A DNA stretch of 64,000 nt from Heracleum sosnowskyi (Eukaryota > Streptophyta > Magnoliopsida > Apiales > Apiaceae). Made by a program: the position numbers and the translations under genes. The stretch covers positions 84,129,910 through 84,193,909 of the forward strand of contig CM061237.1 in NCBI GenBank assembly GCA_030848705.1, read 5' to 3'. Below, one piece after another: positions 46,074 to 58,910 of the stretch (its first letter is position 1; every line of letters starts with the position of its first letter). The notes under the pieces are model-generated. The model had not been told where the DNA came from, searched no databases, and saw only the letters and a list, made by a program, of their open reading frames with translations.

Positions 46074-46625
46074 TCACAGATCACCTGCTCCTGCCGGCCA
46101 TAACGGGGGTCCTGAAATCTCTGCAATCTCACTCATCGCATAATCCAAAATCTGTCTCATCCCTGCTACTGTCTCTCCCTCTCGACTAGAAGCTAATCCG
46201 TGCAATCGAGTCTCAACCAAGGTCCTCGTAACCCTAAACCTCATCTGAATGTCTCTCATCTGATCCTTAAGTCTGTCTCTCTCTCTGACAGCGGCTGCTT
46301 CGATCGAACGAACCCTACCCATCTCCATAACCTGTCCATAAAGGTACTCCTTCTCTCTACTCACCCTCTGATACACATGGTGTGGAACTGGTGGCTCACC
46401 TAGCTGATACAAAGTCCCACAAACTGATGCCTGAGACACTGGTGCTGGGGCTACTTGTCGGAGTGGAATAGGACAAGGTATCTGATCTCTCCTGACCACT
46501 GGGTCCTGATGCCTAGGCTGATATCGCACTGGCCGAGACGGTCCTGCTCTCTCAACGGGTGTAGGTATCTCTGACATCGTATCCTCGGAAGGGTCTGAGT
46601 CCGAACTAGAACTAAGGTGCTGCAA
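46074..46625 (-). CDS. Element D upstream ORF (ORF0), unknown function
   Basis: This is a 183-aa frame between PBS and gag, read in the element's sense direction. The N-terminal half is Ser/Pro/Arg-rich and unstructured-looking (MQHLSSSSDSDPSEDTMSE). The C-terminal half (about residues 85-170) is Glu/Arg-rich and helical, coiled-coil-like, and includes an EAAAVRERDRLKDQM stretch. It is intact although gag-pol has three stops. I do not recognise a family. It could be a genuine extra protein, as some chromoviruses have additional ORFs, or an upstream exon. Confidence that it is translated is moderate. Confidence 0.5.
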   Translation of the reverse strand: MQHLSSSSDSDPSEDTMSEIPTPVERAGPSRPVRYQPRHQDPVVRRDQIPCPIPLRQVAPAPVSQASVCGTLYQLGEPPVPHHVYQRVSREKEYLYGQVMEMGRVRSIEAAAVRERDRLKDQMRDIQMRFRVTRTLVETRLHGLASSREGETVAGMRQILDYAMSEIAEISGPPLWPAGAGDL

Positions 46626-46753
46626 TTATAACCACATTTAATCACTACGCATAATATCCCTAGTTGACCTCCTAATATCCTTACGTGAACTCCTAACTCT
46701 CTATGTTATCCTGGACCCTAAGTCCTAACTTGTTTCAAATGCCATAACCTGTT
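46626..46753 (-). other. Element D leader
   Basis: This is an untranslated stretch between the PBS and the upstream ORF. No further feature was seen. Confidence 0.5.
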
Positions 46754-46765
46754 GCTCTGATACCA
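46754..46765 (-). other. Element D primer-binding site
   Basis: The minus-strand TGGTATCAGAGC next to the 5' LTR is complementary to initiator tRNA-Met and is the same site as in E and S. Confidence 0.93.
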
Positions 46766-46767
46766 AC

Positions 46768-49700
46768 TATGACGCCCTCCAAACCCGGGGTACAGATTTG
46801 AGGAGTCATCCGACCAACGGAATACTATTTAACACATGCATAATATATTTAAAGACACAAATACCCCTTGACCAAGACCGCATCCAGATTATGGCAATGA
46901 ACACAAGCTACTACAATATTTTATTAATACAATACCAGTTTTATCAGAGTTATTACATCACAACCAAAGTTCAAATCTAGACATCTAATCTAGAAAAGCA
47001 AAACAACAACTACCCTGCCAATGACAATGACACGAGGGGCTCTCCTGGCTGCTGGTGAACTATCGGTCACGCTATGTCGACTCATACTCTCGCTTCACTG
47101 GAATAGGGTTAGAAAACAACAAGAAAGAGTGAGCCAAAATTGCTCAGCAAACATCAATGAATCATTTCTATCACAGTTGTATGGATATGAATTTATGAAA
47201 TCAGAATAAACAATATTTAGCTAACACATGCTTTGTATCAATAACAATGGAAGAAAAGAATTAGAATTTGGCTTATACATTTTATTCAAATCAAAGGTTG
47301 TGCTGCTGGCCAGCCACGTATCAACCCCGGACTAGCTCATGTCATAGTCCTCTACTGGATCCTAGGCCAATTTGGGCCTTAAGTTATTCTGACCATGAAT
47401 ATGGCCCGACCAATTACTGGTCCATTTTTAAAAACACATGCCAAATCTATAATAGGGTATAAACAATAACATGCTCAATAAGATAAACTGAATGTATAGT
47501 AATTGCAAAAGAGCTTCAACTGTTCAGTATCAAATGAAGATCGAGAAACAATCATGGAGTAATTTCAATGGTACGGTGTACTCATTCAATAAGGGAATCA
47601 ATAATGGTAGTCGATAATCAATGACCGTAATCAATAGTCAAGATGGAAGTCAAATAATCAATGGTTGTCAATGATAATCAAAGGATGATAAACAATAACA
47701 ATGGGTGGTAAACAATAATCAAGTGAATTGGAAATAAGGGTTTCCGATGCAGATCAAATCAAAGAATCAAGAATCTCTAAGGAAATGGAATCAGTTGTCC
47801 AAATGCGGTTAAAGGATTGATAATTTGAATTGTTCTGGGGATAACGGTATTCAAGTAATCAAGACAATAATACATTTTTATCACAAGTAAAGGCACAGAT
47901 ACTTGCCTGGTCTAAGCTGTTGTCGGATCGACTCTGCTCACTCTACTTTTCCCTTTCCCTTGCTCCGGGAACTCGATTCTATAATTAAACAACTCATCAC
48001 AATAAGTCTAACTATTTTCGTTCTACTCTCGACACTTATTCAATCAATAATCACATTTAAACAAGTAACCAGCTACGTATCAGACGTCCGGTATAATTTA
48101 CGATATTTAAAACTCAGATATTTGCCCTAGTACGGGCATATACAGACTATAAAACACAACACACAATTAATATGAACCATATAGCACTTATAAACATTTT
48201 TAAAACATCATACGAAACTTATTTGAATTTTAGATAAGTCACGATTAATTTTTAAATCAAAAATCGGATTTTTAAATCCAATATAAACATTTAAATGCAA
48301 TTAAATCAATTAATAAAATTAACTGACACTCTTTAAATACTCAAACTATTTTTAAATTAATAAATAGGCTTGAAAATAATTAAACTGAATTTTTAATTTA
48401 ATTAAATCCAATTAATAATTAATTTTTAAGAATTAATTGATTAAAAGAATTAACCAATTAATTAATAAATTAATTATTAATTAAAAATAATTAAAATAAT
48501 TAAGTTTAATCAATTTTCGGATTTAAAATAATAAATATAATTTATCAGAATTTTTCTGATATTAAAATATATTTTTAAAATAAAAATATGAATTTTTAAA
48601 GTTTTTAAACTATTTTCGAATTAATTTTAAAAATAAAATCCAAAAACAGTTTTCAGAAAATGAATTAGGGTTTTGAAGATTGAAACCGGGTCGAAAAATC
48701 GGGTAAACGGGTTGGGAAGAACAATTCCGGGTCACCAAGAACAACCCACCGGATTCTGGGTTTTCCAGAATCCGGCCGGTCTCCGGCCGCCGGAATTCTT
48801 TGATTCCGTCCAAACATAAATCAAACCAGAGGGCTTTTGTTCGCCTTTTGAAGCCAAACAAAACCCACACATCAAAACATCCGTCTCTAGCCGGAATCGT
48901 GCCCAGAATCCATTCAAAGAATTCTCCGGCGATGACCTTGGCCGGAAACCCGATCTATCTATTCCGTACATGAAACTCAAAGATTAATATACCAAAATGA
49001 AGCTTATAACTCACACAATAAAAGCCCTTTATCAAAAACAATGTCAGATCAATATCAAGAACGTACGAATTGAAAGAAGAAATCGGGTCAAAACCTGAAA
49101 TCAAAACCCGTAAAAATTCGACTCAAACATGAAATTAAACTATGGATTCCTGCTAATTAGAACCCTAGGAACATGTTAGAAGCAACCAATTGAACGGAGA
49201 ATCAACAGAATGAAAATCCCCAAATCGAATCAAGAACCCTAATTATAATTCGAAACTTGTAAAATCAATATAAAATCGAATACTTACCAGATGATGATGA
49301 GGTTGGAAGATTCTGAAACTAGATTTTTGGAGCTTTGATTTGAGTATAAGAACTTCAAATTTGGACTTCCATAACCCTTAGAACGAATTGATTGAAGATC
49401 AAGAACACAAAAATAATTTTTTGGGAATTTCGGATTTTATGAATAATTGCTGCAGATTTCCTATGAGTTATGAAGTATGATTTGTCTTTTTATATTTCTG
49501 GAAAAATAATACCCCAAATAACATTTTTGGATCGATATTGATTCGTTAGATCGTTTAAAAACCCTAATTAGGTCAAAAACACGTTTTACGAAAAATAAGG
49601 GGTTAAAAAGGTTGATGATCATCCAAATTGATATATATCATTATATAACTAATGCTCAAGAATACTAGGGCTATAACAACTTCAATATTGATATAGAACG

Positions 49701-50072
49701 ACAAATCCGTCCCCTTAAGCAATTAGGGTTCGGAACGATTTTTCCTTTTTCGGATCAAAAATTGAAATTTATTTGCAGAATCAAATAGGTAGGGTTAAAT
49801 AGAATCCCATAACCCTTTCGATAATGATTCGAATACGAAAGACGAAGAATTAAAAATGAATGTACGAAATTTCAACGGGGCCCTTGAATTATCAAAACGG
49901 CTCAAATTTGAAGAAAATTCCAAATGACGAAATTTTCGAAAGGGGCTTCTGACTCACCATTTAGCACATAATCACACACTAAATATCATATAATAATATT
50001 CCAATATTCCAAAATAAATATTTTAGATTAAATATATCATTTAATTAAATAATAAAATTCACGGATATTACA
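46768..50072 (-). repeat. Element D 5' LTR
   Basis: This 3305-bp LTR pairs with 37692-41004. Its PBS-side end is CATA where the partner has CACA. It is shorter around 48310 because of a small indel in the aattaataaa region. It is followed by the target duplication aactt and then E internal DNA. Confidence 0.93.
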
Positions 50073-50077
50073 AACTT

Positions 50078-52615
50078 GGATATGAGAGTGTTAAGAGTTA
50101 TATCGAAGTAAGAGAATGACGAGAGGACTCATATACAGTTCGTTAAGTGGACTACCGGAAGTAGTGCCACTGAGGATGTTAAGATTGAAGAGTTTAGTTG
50201 AGGACTTATCGGAGGACCGACAGGACCGTTGAAGATCATCATAATGATGAGAAGGACGTTTAGAATTGTACACGGATTACCAAAAACATTAAGATAAGAC
50301 GCGAAGCAGAGTCTCGGTTGCAGTTGGGGTAAGGTCGGAATGGCCAATACCAATGGATAACTTGACTTAGTAAGAACCTAAGTGTTTGAAGTTCATCATA
50401 GTTTGCCACGAGAAGGCAGCACATTTGAAGATTACGACGTTTACAGTCCTTTACGCGATCCGAATTACTAAATTGCGTGGACTAGTTAGGGCATTATCTT
50501 GTGTTTGAGGTCCAAGTCTTGAGAACAACGATTCCACAAGAGTTGGTGTCTTTTCCGTCGATGGGTATTTTGTTACCTAAAAAGGAGACTGTTGCGTACG
50601 TGTAGTACCAGAACGTTATCGTGAGACGAACGTGCTAAATCGCATCGCGAGTACATTTCGTACGATAGGCCATGATGGCTCAATTCAGAAATCAAAGATA
50701 TGAAGAATGAATAGCGTGATTCTGATAAAGACGCGTATGGTTGCAACGAGCAATGCGACAATCTCAGGACCTACGAGGAACGAGACTTATGGTGGCCTGG
50801 GGTGGGATTCGTTCGATACGATTAGTGTTAAGAAATTACATATACGTTAATCGACCTTCATCTTTTGAGGATGTGTTGATGCGGCCGTAAGGGGCTCAAT
50901 CTCGGGACGATTATCGTGGGATGACAAATATGTTCGAACTCCCGACCTATTTAAGGACTTGTACGATTTTGAGGTACCGTTGGTTAGTACCATAAGCCAT
51001 AAGGCAGAAAGATAAGATCATCCTCATGCGGGTGATGTTAGAAATTATGATGACCATTGACTTTTTGGTATCTACTTGCTGGTACACTCCTCAATCTAAA
51101 ACTGTTCCTGCCTATGTTACCTTGAATAGTTCATGTCAGGTAACCCCTTTAATTTCCTACTTCAACTTGGGATGCAACCAACAACTGTTATATTCAGTTT
51201 ATTCATTTTCTTTCCTCCACTCATTACCTTAAGGGTTAAATACGCAGAATTAAGCTACCATTACTCACCGGAGCGTTTTGTTCATGTTCCAGGACGACCT
51301 GAAGAAGGAACCATTATCCATCTATCCTTCCAGGTCTATAATTTATTTCGTATTCTTTCAATTATCTAAGGAATGTTCAATTAATGTTTCCTCAATTATT
51401 TGACGAATATTCTTTAACGATTATTTTGATGTTCGATTTCTTTTTTTTCATACTTGGACTCCTCAGTCGAGTTCATAAATATCTAGCTATGTGTCTAAAA
51501 CATGGATGATATATATTTCAGAGATTACTCGGGAACTCTTTGCTTCTATTAAGGAGAGATTTGCACATCAGACGTTGAAATCGTAGAAAGGATATCAATT
51601 TGATATTGATATTCCGAATTCAATTCTATTGGAAAATTTGATAAAGTTTATGTACAGAGACACCTTTGGATGGACCGTTTCACTGATGAGAAATGTTTGG
51701 TGGGAGGTTATCGATTGTTCCGATACCAAGAATTTCCTATTCATATCATATATTTTATTCAAGGGTTATAATTACCTTGTTCATCCTAAACTTATTTACT
51801 CTCCTTTTCAATTCATTATCCAAGTAGTCAAAATTTTGTTTTCTTCTTTCTTCGACTATAATGTCGAGATTTTGTACTCGTAGATTGAAACTGGCTAATT
51901 ATATGTGCCATGATGAGTGACTAGTTAATTGTTCTAACTAGTTGAAATTTTAATGATATGATGAAAATCTAGCTAATTATCCTAGCTAGATGCTGCGTCC
52001 CAAACTAATCGAACTAGCAAATTTTGTTCAGCTAGTTGTCAATGTTTATTGAAATGAACTAGTTATTGTATCACTAAGTTCAACTTTCGGTCAAATTTAT
52101 ATAAGTGAATTCACGATGCATTTGTATGCAGTGAAGTATGGTGGGAAGATTTTCAAACGATAATTTGATTGAGACCTAACCAGGTTGCCCCCTCAGCGAG
52201 AATTTTACAAAGTTTTTTTTATACATAAAGCATTATGTTGCTTGAAGTATTCTTGGTACCATGCAAGTATTTTCCTTAGTATTTGGAAAAAAGGAGAGTG
52301 TTGAAGCTGAGAGCCAAGATAAATGAGTACGACAACTATGAATCGAAGCTTACGGAAATTGCCAAGGTTTGTTTCACATGATGCGAATTCAGAATAACGA
52401 AGTGCTCGAAATGACTGATTATGTTACCTTGGTTAATGAAACGACTATGATAGAAATGGAAGCAAAGTGGACGAGAAGGAAATGGGAATAAAGAAAATAG
52501 AGTATGAAACGCGAATAGATTGAGAAAGAAAGGAAGTAAGAATTCAGATTATCGGACGAGCAAACGTTTGACCTCCAAGAAGATGAAACTTGTTTAGCGA
52601 CTGTGATGGATACGA
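50078..52615 (+). other. Element E internal region, no recognisable coding
   Basis: This stretch lies between E's PBS (after removal of D) and its pol remnant, where gag and protease would be expected. I see no zinc knuckle, no DSG motif and no long open frame. The segment 51040-52130 differs in character: AT-rich, with coding-like pieces bordered by splice-like sequences and a cluster of aactag/ctagtt motifs at 51890-52080. It may be foreign to the element. Confidence 0.6.
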
Positions 52616-54450
52616 AACGGGAAGCACCTAGTATGCGAAATATCCCCGTCATCAACGAATTCGAGGATGTATTTCCAAAAAGATCTCCCAGGGTTACCAC
52701 CCGATAGAGAAATAAAGTCTGGTATAGAATTAGCTCCAAGAACGGCGCCAGTTTCGAAGGCCCCGTACCGACTAGCTCCAGTCGAGATGAAGAAATTAGT
52801 CGCTCAATTGTAGAAATTGTTAGGGGGAGGAATGATAAGACCAAGTGCGTCACCGTGGGATGCACCCGTGTTATTGGTGAAGAAAAAGGACGACAGCATG
52901 AGGTTGTGCATAGAGTATCGAGAGCTAAATAGGCTAATTGTTAAGAATGAATACCCCTGCCAAGGATCGGTGATTTGATCGATCGGCTGCATGATGCAGT
53001 TAAATTCTCGAATATTGATTGAGAACTGGATACCACCAATTGAATATTAAGCCTGAGAACGTACCCAAGACTGCGTTTCGCACCAAGTATGGACACTACG
53101 AGCTTTTAGTAATGTCGTTTGGGCTGACGAATGCCCTTGCAGTTTTCATGGACGTGCTGAATAGACTTTTCAAGAAGTATTTGGATAAGTATGTCATAGT
53201 GACATCGACAATATTTAGGTTTACCTCAAAGACCGAGGAAGAACATGCAGAACATTTGAGGATCGTGTTAGGAACACTGAGGAGAGAAAAGTTAAATGCC
53301 AAGTTCTCAAAGTGCAAGTTTTGGCTAAAGGAAGTACAATTTTAGGATATGTGGTCAACAGTAAAGGAGTACTGGTCGACCCTGCAAAGATAGGAGACGT
53401 TTCAAACTAGGAAAGACCAACCACACCAACCGAGGTGAGTAATTTTGTGGATTTAGTCGGATATTACCGAAGATGTGTACAAGATTTTGCTACGATAGCA
53501 GCCCCACTGACCAGACTTACTCGAAGGACTGAAAAAGTTGAATGGATCGGGAAATGTGAGAAAATTTCCAGGAATCATAAAGTGTATTTTACCAAGTTGG
53601 GATTCCAAAGGTTCAAGAAATGAAAGATGCTAAATCTTCGGAATGACTAATAAGAAGAACTGAAAGGATGAAGTTTGAAGTCACGAGAACGCAAAGGATT
53701 ATTTAAAGGTCCTGAATGAGCCAGAACGAATTAAGGAATAAAGATCTGTCATAAAGAGACAGCTACACCGAGAGTACAAAAAGGTAAAGAAAGTTAAGGA
53801 AATGTTATAAGTGGTCGGATAAATAAAAAGGATTTATCGACTGGTAAACAAATATTGGATATGTCAGAAAATGAAGGCAGAACAAAGACCTAGTTGACTA
53901 TCACAGTTAATAGAGATTCCTGATTAGGAATGTAATTTTCCTATAATGGATTATGTGATAGGATCAACAAGAATCGAGTCGGACTATGACGTCAATTGAG
54001 CTATAATTGATGGATCAAATGAGTCTACTCATATTTTGTTATCAGCAAGAGATCGTTAACCGAAGAGTTACGAAAGAGATAGTTGGGTGATGTGGAGTTC
54101 CAGTCACCATCGTGTCAGATAAGAACCAATGATTGAACTCCCGATTCGGGAGGAGTTTTCCAAACATGTTTGGCAACGAGATTGAGTGCGAGCACCACAT
54201 AGGATCCGTAGACCGACGGACCAACCGGAAGAAACCTTTCAGAGAACCGGAGTTACGGTAAGTGTTGTACCGCCGATTGCAAGAATAATCGAATGTTGAT
54301 AGAAAATGGGTGTATATGAACATAGCTAGAATTGGCTTATATAAAGCGTCCGGTAGATATCACAGACCGGAAGGAGTAAGAGTTGTAATGAGACCAGAGG
54401 GTTGAAGAGTCAACCTGGAAACTGGAGATTACTTTATTGGAAGAGTAACC
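52616..54450 (+). pseudogene. pol: Element E gypsy pol remnant (RT, RNase H, integrase traces)
   Basis: Traces of a Ty3/gypsy pol appear in the right order across several frames. They include a segment reading INEFEDVF and then KAPYRLAPVEMK (about 52650-52800), VLLVKKKDDSMRLCIEYREL (about 52868-52927), and GYHQLNIKPENVPKTAFRTKYG (about 53025-53095). LVGYYRRCVQDFATIAAPLTRL (about 53455-53520) and weak integrase traces (about 53860-54240, VSDKNQ-like) follow. Stops and frameshifts occur every few dozen codons. The DDILIY active-site region is damaged: near 53210 it reads TSTIFRFTSKTEE. It resembles D's pol most closely among the elements here. It cannot encode an enzyme. Confidence 0.85.
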
Positions 54451-54487
54451 TCGGCTATTTTCTTAGAATCCGGGACGGAATCCTTTT

Positions 54488-54500
54488 AAGTAGGGGAGAC
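54488..54500 (+). other. Element E polypurine tract
   Basis: AAGTAGGGGAGAC directly precedes the 3' LTR. It is intact although the neighbouring pol is ruined. Confidence 0.85.
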
Positions 54501-57500
54501 TGTAATAACCCCAAATTTTGGACTTAGTTAAATTTTTTTTTATTTGATGAATAGTAAAATCCTGATGAATAGTAAATTTCTGAGCCGAAAAAGATTTTCA
54601 GACCACCCTATATACGGGGCGATATAATAAACTTTCAAAGTCGTATTAGTGATATGCGATGTAAATGAAGGAATGCAAAAGCTGTCAGAATCGGAAAAAT
54701 AGCATTTCTGTTTTCTCCGAAATTTCACCAATAACGAACGGATTAATCATTATTTGAAAGTTTTGGAGGATTAAATTATCAATTCCATGGATATGGATTT
54801 AATAAAAGAATTAGTGATGTCAAGAACATTTACGGTGAACTACTTCGATAGAACACTTAAGAAATCCCTGCGAACGTTCAACGAGATTAAGCGGTGACGG
54901 AACGAACCAATAAAGCTACTTTATCTCCAGACTCTTGCATGTTTGACAAGTGTCCAATGACTAAGCAACAAAGGCAATGACTCACCACTTTTAATACAAA
55001 ATATCTCAAAAGTAACCAAGGAAGAAAAAGAAAACTCTCCCCCATTTCTTCAACAATCTGCTCAGCTTGCACAAGGAGAAGAGAAAAATTCATAACTCCA
55101 AATCTACTTGTCCTAAAATCACCAAATTTTTACCATAGTTTCTCCACTCCATGGATAACATTCTTTCAGAATTTCATAGTCAAAAAAGGAGTGTAGCCTA
55201 GCCAAATCCCTTCCCCAAGTTGGAGAACCCAAACTGTTCAGTTTCTGTCCAGCGGAAAGATGGGGCTCAAAACCCTAACTAGGAAGCTTCAAATTTGGCG
55301 ATCTATAACTCAAAAGAAATCTTATGAAGAGTACAAGGTCTGGTAAAAATATTAGCACCGAACTCTTATTTTTCGATTTGTTATGGATTTTACAAGATAA
55401 GGATGAATAGTAACTTTTCATGATTCTTGATTTTGTTTCTTAAGGATTAAGCCTGTTAAGGTTTGTTCAAAGCTCAAGGAAGGATTATAAACTATTGTTA
55501 GTGTATATGAAGCATCAAGGAAGGTATAAACTCTTGAAACCCTTAGTTATAAATTGAATTATATGGTTAGTTTTAAGTATAGTTTAGTTAGTTTGATTAT
55601 AAGGATGATTAAGTGATTTTGATGAAAGTTTGATGTTGATTTGATGATAAGCAAGTAGATGTTGGTATTGACTGGTTGATGATGATTATGGGTTAGTAAT
55701 GATGTAGAGTATTTGACTTGGTGATTTGGTTGGATTGATTATGTAAAGTTTATGATTAAACTTTGGAATCGTTAAAACATAGCCGTTATAATGCCCAATT
55801 TTCCTTAGCCTTGTTTTGTTTGTGATGTTCGAACATAATACCTTCTGTCCAAGGTCACCACTGCCTATTATAGTGTAGGTCTTGTTTCGAGGTTCGTTTT
55901 GGTGCGAAGATCATGTGAATCTGATTTACGGTTTAGGAGAAACGAGTGTCTTTAGTAAAGGATGTTTCGCGAGACCAAACGATACCACTTAGTCAACTTT
56001 GAGGCTATGATCGAACCACTTAGAGGTCATAATAAAATGTGAAACTTTGTGATAACATGCGAGGTATGTTTAGGAAGATCCTCGAGAAGATTTCGTGTTA
56101 AAAGGATTATATTTCAATTTTATAAAAATGCGTGAGCAAGCATGCTCGAGTAGAAGTTCTTAAGGAGTTAACTCAAAAATGGACTTTGTACTTGAGATAG
56201 TATATACTTAGGATGGTGAAAGCGTTTAAGTTATTAATCTTGAACCTTGTGTTGATTCTAGATTACTGGACCAACTTGAGACTTATTGCTACTTCGGGAT
56301 TTCCAGGCAAGTTTTCTCATTCCATGCTGTATTTTAAAGTACCATATTCTGATGTATGCATATAATAGATGCAAGTTTTCTAAATCCATACTTTGAAGTA
56401 TTGACTATATAATACTGCTTTTGCCATGTATAAATTTGGACAATTTTGCGATATATCTTATTTCTTGTTGAAATAGATGTGACCTTTGGATTATATAAAA
56501 TCTTTTGAGTTAAGTAGTTATGAACCGGTTTACCTCGTAGCTCTAAATATAAGAGCATATTCATTGTTTTCGACTCTAAATCGGGAGTCGGTATTTTGAG
56601 ATATGTAGATAGCCGTGGAAACCCGGAGGGATACCATCGGCAGAATACTATGTATTTTGAGGATTGTTATTCGGAGGTGATATCATTCGGAGAATGATAT
56701 TTGCTTACTATATCTTTCAAGGAATGTTATTTGAGTATTATCTCAGTCAAGAAATACTATTTGAACACTATTTCAGTTATATATGCTAATGGAAGGCATA
56801 GCGGTTTTCGAAAGTATATTGTGATACTTGCTTTATGATTATTTATTTAATGAATATTATTTTGGAATATTCATTTAGTCTTTATTCTTTTAATGAATAT
56901 TATTTTGTAATATTCATTTAAGGCTTATTTATTTAATGAATATTATGTTGAATATTCATTTAATCCTTATCTATTTAATGAATATTATTCTTGAATATTC
57001 ATTTGAGGTTTATTTACTTAATGAATATTATTTTGAATATTCATTCGAGGTTTAATGATTTAATGAATATTATTTTGAATATTCATTCGAGGTTTATTTA
57101 TTTAATAAATATTACTTTTGAATATTCATTTAAGAGTTATTTATTTAATGAATATTATTTTTGTATATTCATTTAAGGTTTATTTATTTATGAATATTAT
57201 TTTCGAATATTCATTTAATCAGTATTTACTTAATGAATATTATTTTCGAATATTCATCTAAGGTTTACTTATTTAATAAATACTATTGATTATTTTTTTT
57301 AAATCAAAAAGAGGTTCCCAAAACACTATTTTTCCATTTAAATCTGTCTTTTAAGAGGATTTAAATGCTCGCTCAACTATCAAAAATATGGGAAACCTGA
57401 TTTAAGTGACTACTACTCTTTTTAAACTCTCAACTCAAAACTGTCAGGGGACAGATATTTTCTCGGAGCAATGTAATAGCTTGGTTGTTACCACCTCAAC

Positions 57501-58905
57501 GATCGAGGGGTAAATTCATGGAACAAGTCGATACCCATTAACAAGCAATAGCTTGGGAAATATTGGAGAATCTTCCTTTCCAACCTAGATATAACTACTT
57601 AGTGGAGTCGTATCAACAAGTGTTACACTTGGAGAAAGGAGGACGATCTTTACGTTTCAGAGTCATGGATTTCATCTGAACTAGGAGTGGTGTAAGTGGT
57701 CCAGTTGCGCCGACCCATCCAACTTTTATTGCCCCAAATGGGCCGGGAGATCACCGGAAGGCGGTAAACAATGTCAGGCCGTCGTGATTCTTCCATTTAC
57801 ATGTAGAAAACTATTTGAGCATACGACCTGCTACTGATCATAGTAAGGTTAGGTACAGCGGGCGCGGTAGCAACTCTTGTATTGGTTCATCATCCAATTT
57901 GGATATTCCTGCAACATGTATTGGGGTGAAGAACCGATCATGTTGGCAGGAGGTCGAAAAGTGTTTGGAAATGAAGTGACAATAAATTCTTGCAACTTCA
58001 TCTTTTATTTTATGAGTTATGACTCTGATAAAACTTTACTCAGATTATAAATGCATAAGTGGATTTTGGGTTACGGAAACATTATATTAATTTTCCTCAT
58101 AACGTCATCTTTTATGTTATACTAGTTTCTTATCCGTTTAATGCATAGCCTGTGGCTACAAAGATATTTTCGAACTATATAGTGTTTTGAATCAATGAAT
58201 AGGCTTTAAGCCTTGATTCCAATATTTGATATCTATTTTAAAAAGATATGTTTTGAGTCTTGGTTTATCATACTGACACCAAGGATTTCCAAATGATTAC
58301 GAAGAGTATATGAGTATGATTATAAGTCATACGGTATTTTAAACGGTATACTATTTTGGGTAGTATTGATAAAAGCTTTGATCCCTTGTGGATTATCTCC
58401 CTAAAAGGTTTAAAGATTTAAACTGGGATAGATTTCTTGCTGAGCAATATTAGCTCATTCTTGCTTTATTAAATATTTCAGCATGAGGAAAACATTGCCA
58501 AATCTACCTCGTGTTACGAAAGAAAGGGAATGGAGAGACTACCCTGGAGTTAGTTGATGTAGGATGGATACTGTCAGTGTGAGTAGAATGGTTGCAGCTT
58601 GAATTAGTGAGAATTATTTTGAGTGAGTTTATATTACTAAACCTTGTATGGAATTGTGAGGTCTATTATTGTAACTTCAGATAGAGGTTGTAAATAATAG
58701 ATGAGGTCCAGGATAGTACATTTGGGTTGTAATAACAAATGTTGATTATTGTTGCTCATTTCCAAGGCTATAACTTGTGTGTGTGTGCGTAAGTGATTGG
58801 GGTCTTTGGAGTTGTATTATGAGAATGTTGTAAGTAATGCAGGTATTGTATCATTGATGGAGCGTGACAACCCAGATTCCTGACCCCGGATCTGGGGGTA
58901 TTACA
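54501..58905 (+). repeat. Element E 3' LTR
   Basis: This 4405-bp copy of 33236-37659 has scattered substitutions and a few short indels (for example missing bases near 57480 and 58360). It contains the same hairpin tandem array and the same gatgaatagta repeats. It ends TTACA and is followed by the target duplication tcagc. Confidence 0.93.
56842..57290. repeat. Tandem array of ~43-bp palindromic units in the E 3' LTR
   Basis: This is the second copy of the array at 35577-36020, with the same number and order of units. The copy number has therefore not changed since E inserted. Confidence 0.92.
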
Positions 58906-58910
58906 TCAGC

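Larger units (their letters stand above)
37692..50072 (-). mobile_element. Element D: Tekay/Del-like chromovirus, complete but with stops
   Basis: This is a full-length 12.4-kb Ty3/gypsy element nested in E. LTRs lie at 37692-41004 and 46768-50072, with target duplication aactt at 37687-37691 and 50073-50077. The PBS is next to the right LTR and the PPT next to the left one, so it reads on the minus strand. The internal region codes a small upstream ORF and one gag-pol frame ending in a chromodomain. LTRs of 3.3 kb and the C-terminal chromodomain fit the Tekay/Del clade. The LTRs differ at scattered sites and by a roughly 12-bp indel near 39240, so D is older than S. Confidence 0.94.
33236..58905 (+). 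mobile_element. Element E: large-LTR gypsy element, non-autonomous (LARD-like)
   Basis: This is a plus-strand element with LTRs of 4424 and 4405 bp (TGTAATAACC...), target duplication tcagc (33231-33235 and 58906-58910), PBS (37664-37675) and PPT (54488-54500). Without the nested D its internal region is about 4.45 kb, so E itself is about 13.3 kb. The LTRs agree closely. The internal region holds only a heavily decayed Ty3/gypsy pol, of the same general type as D's, and no recognisable gag. Confidence 0.92.

Noticed and set aside
51629..51883. 84-codon plus-strand frame as an independent gene
   Set aside because: The product is not recognised, has no start context or neighbours, and lies in a decayed element interior. 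It is kept only as part of a possible captured segment.
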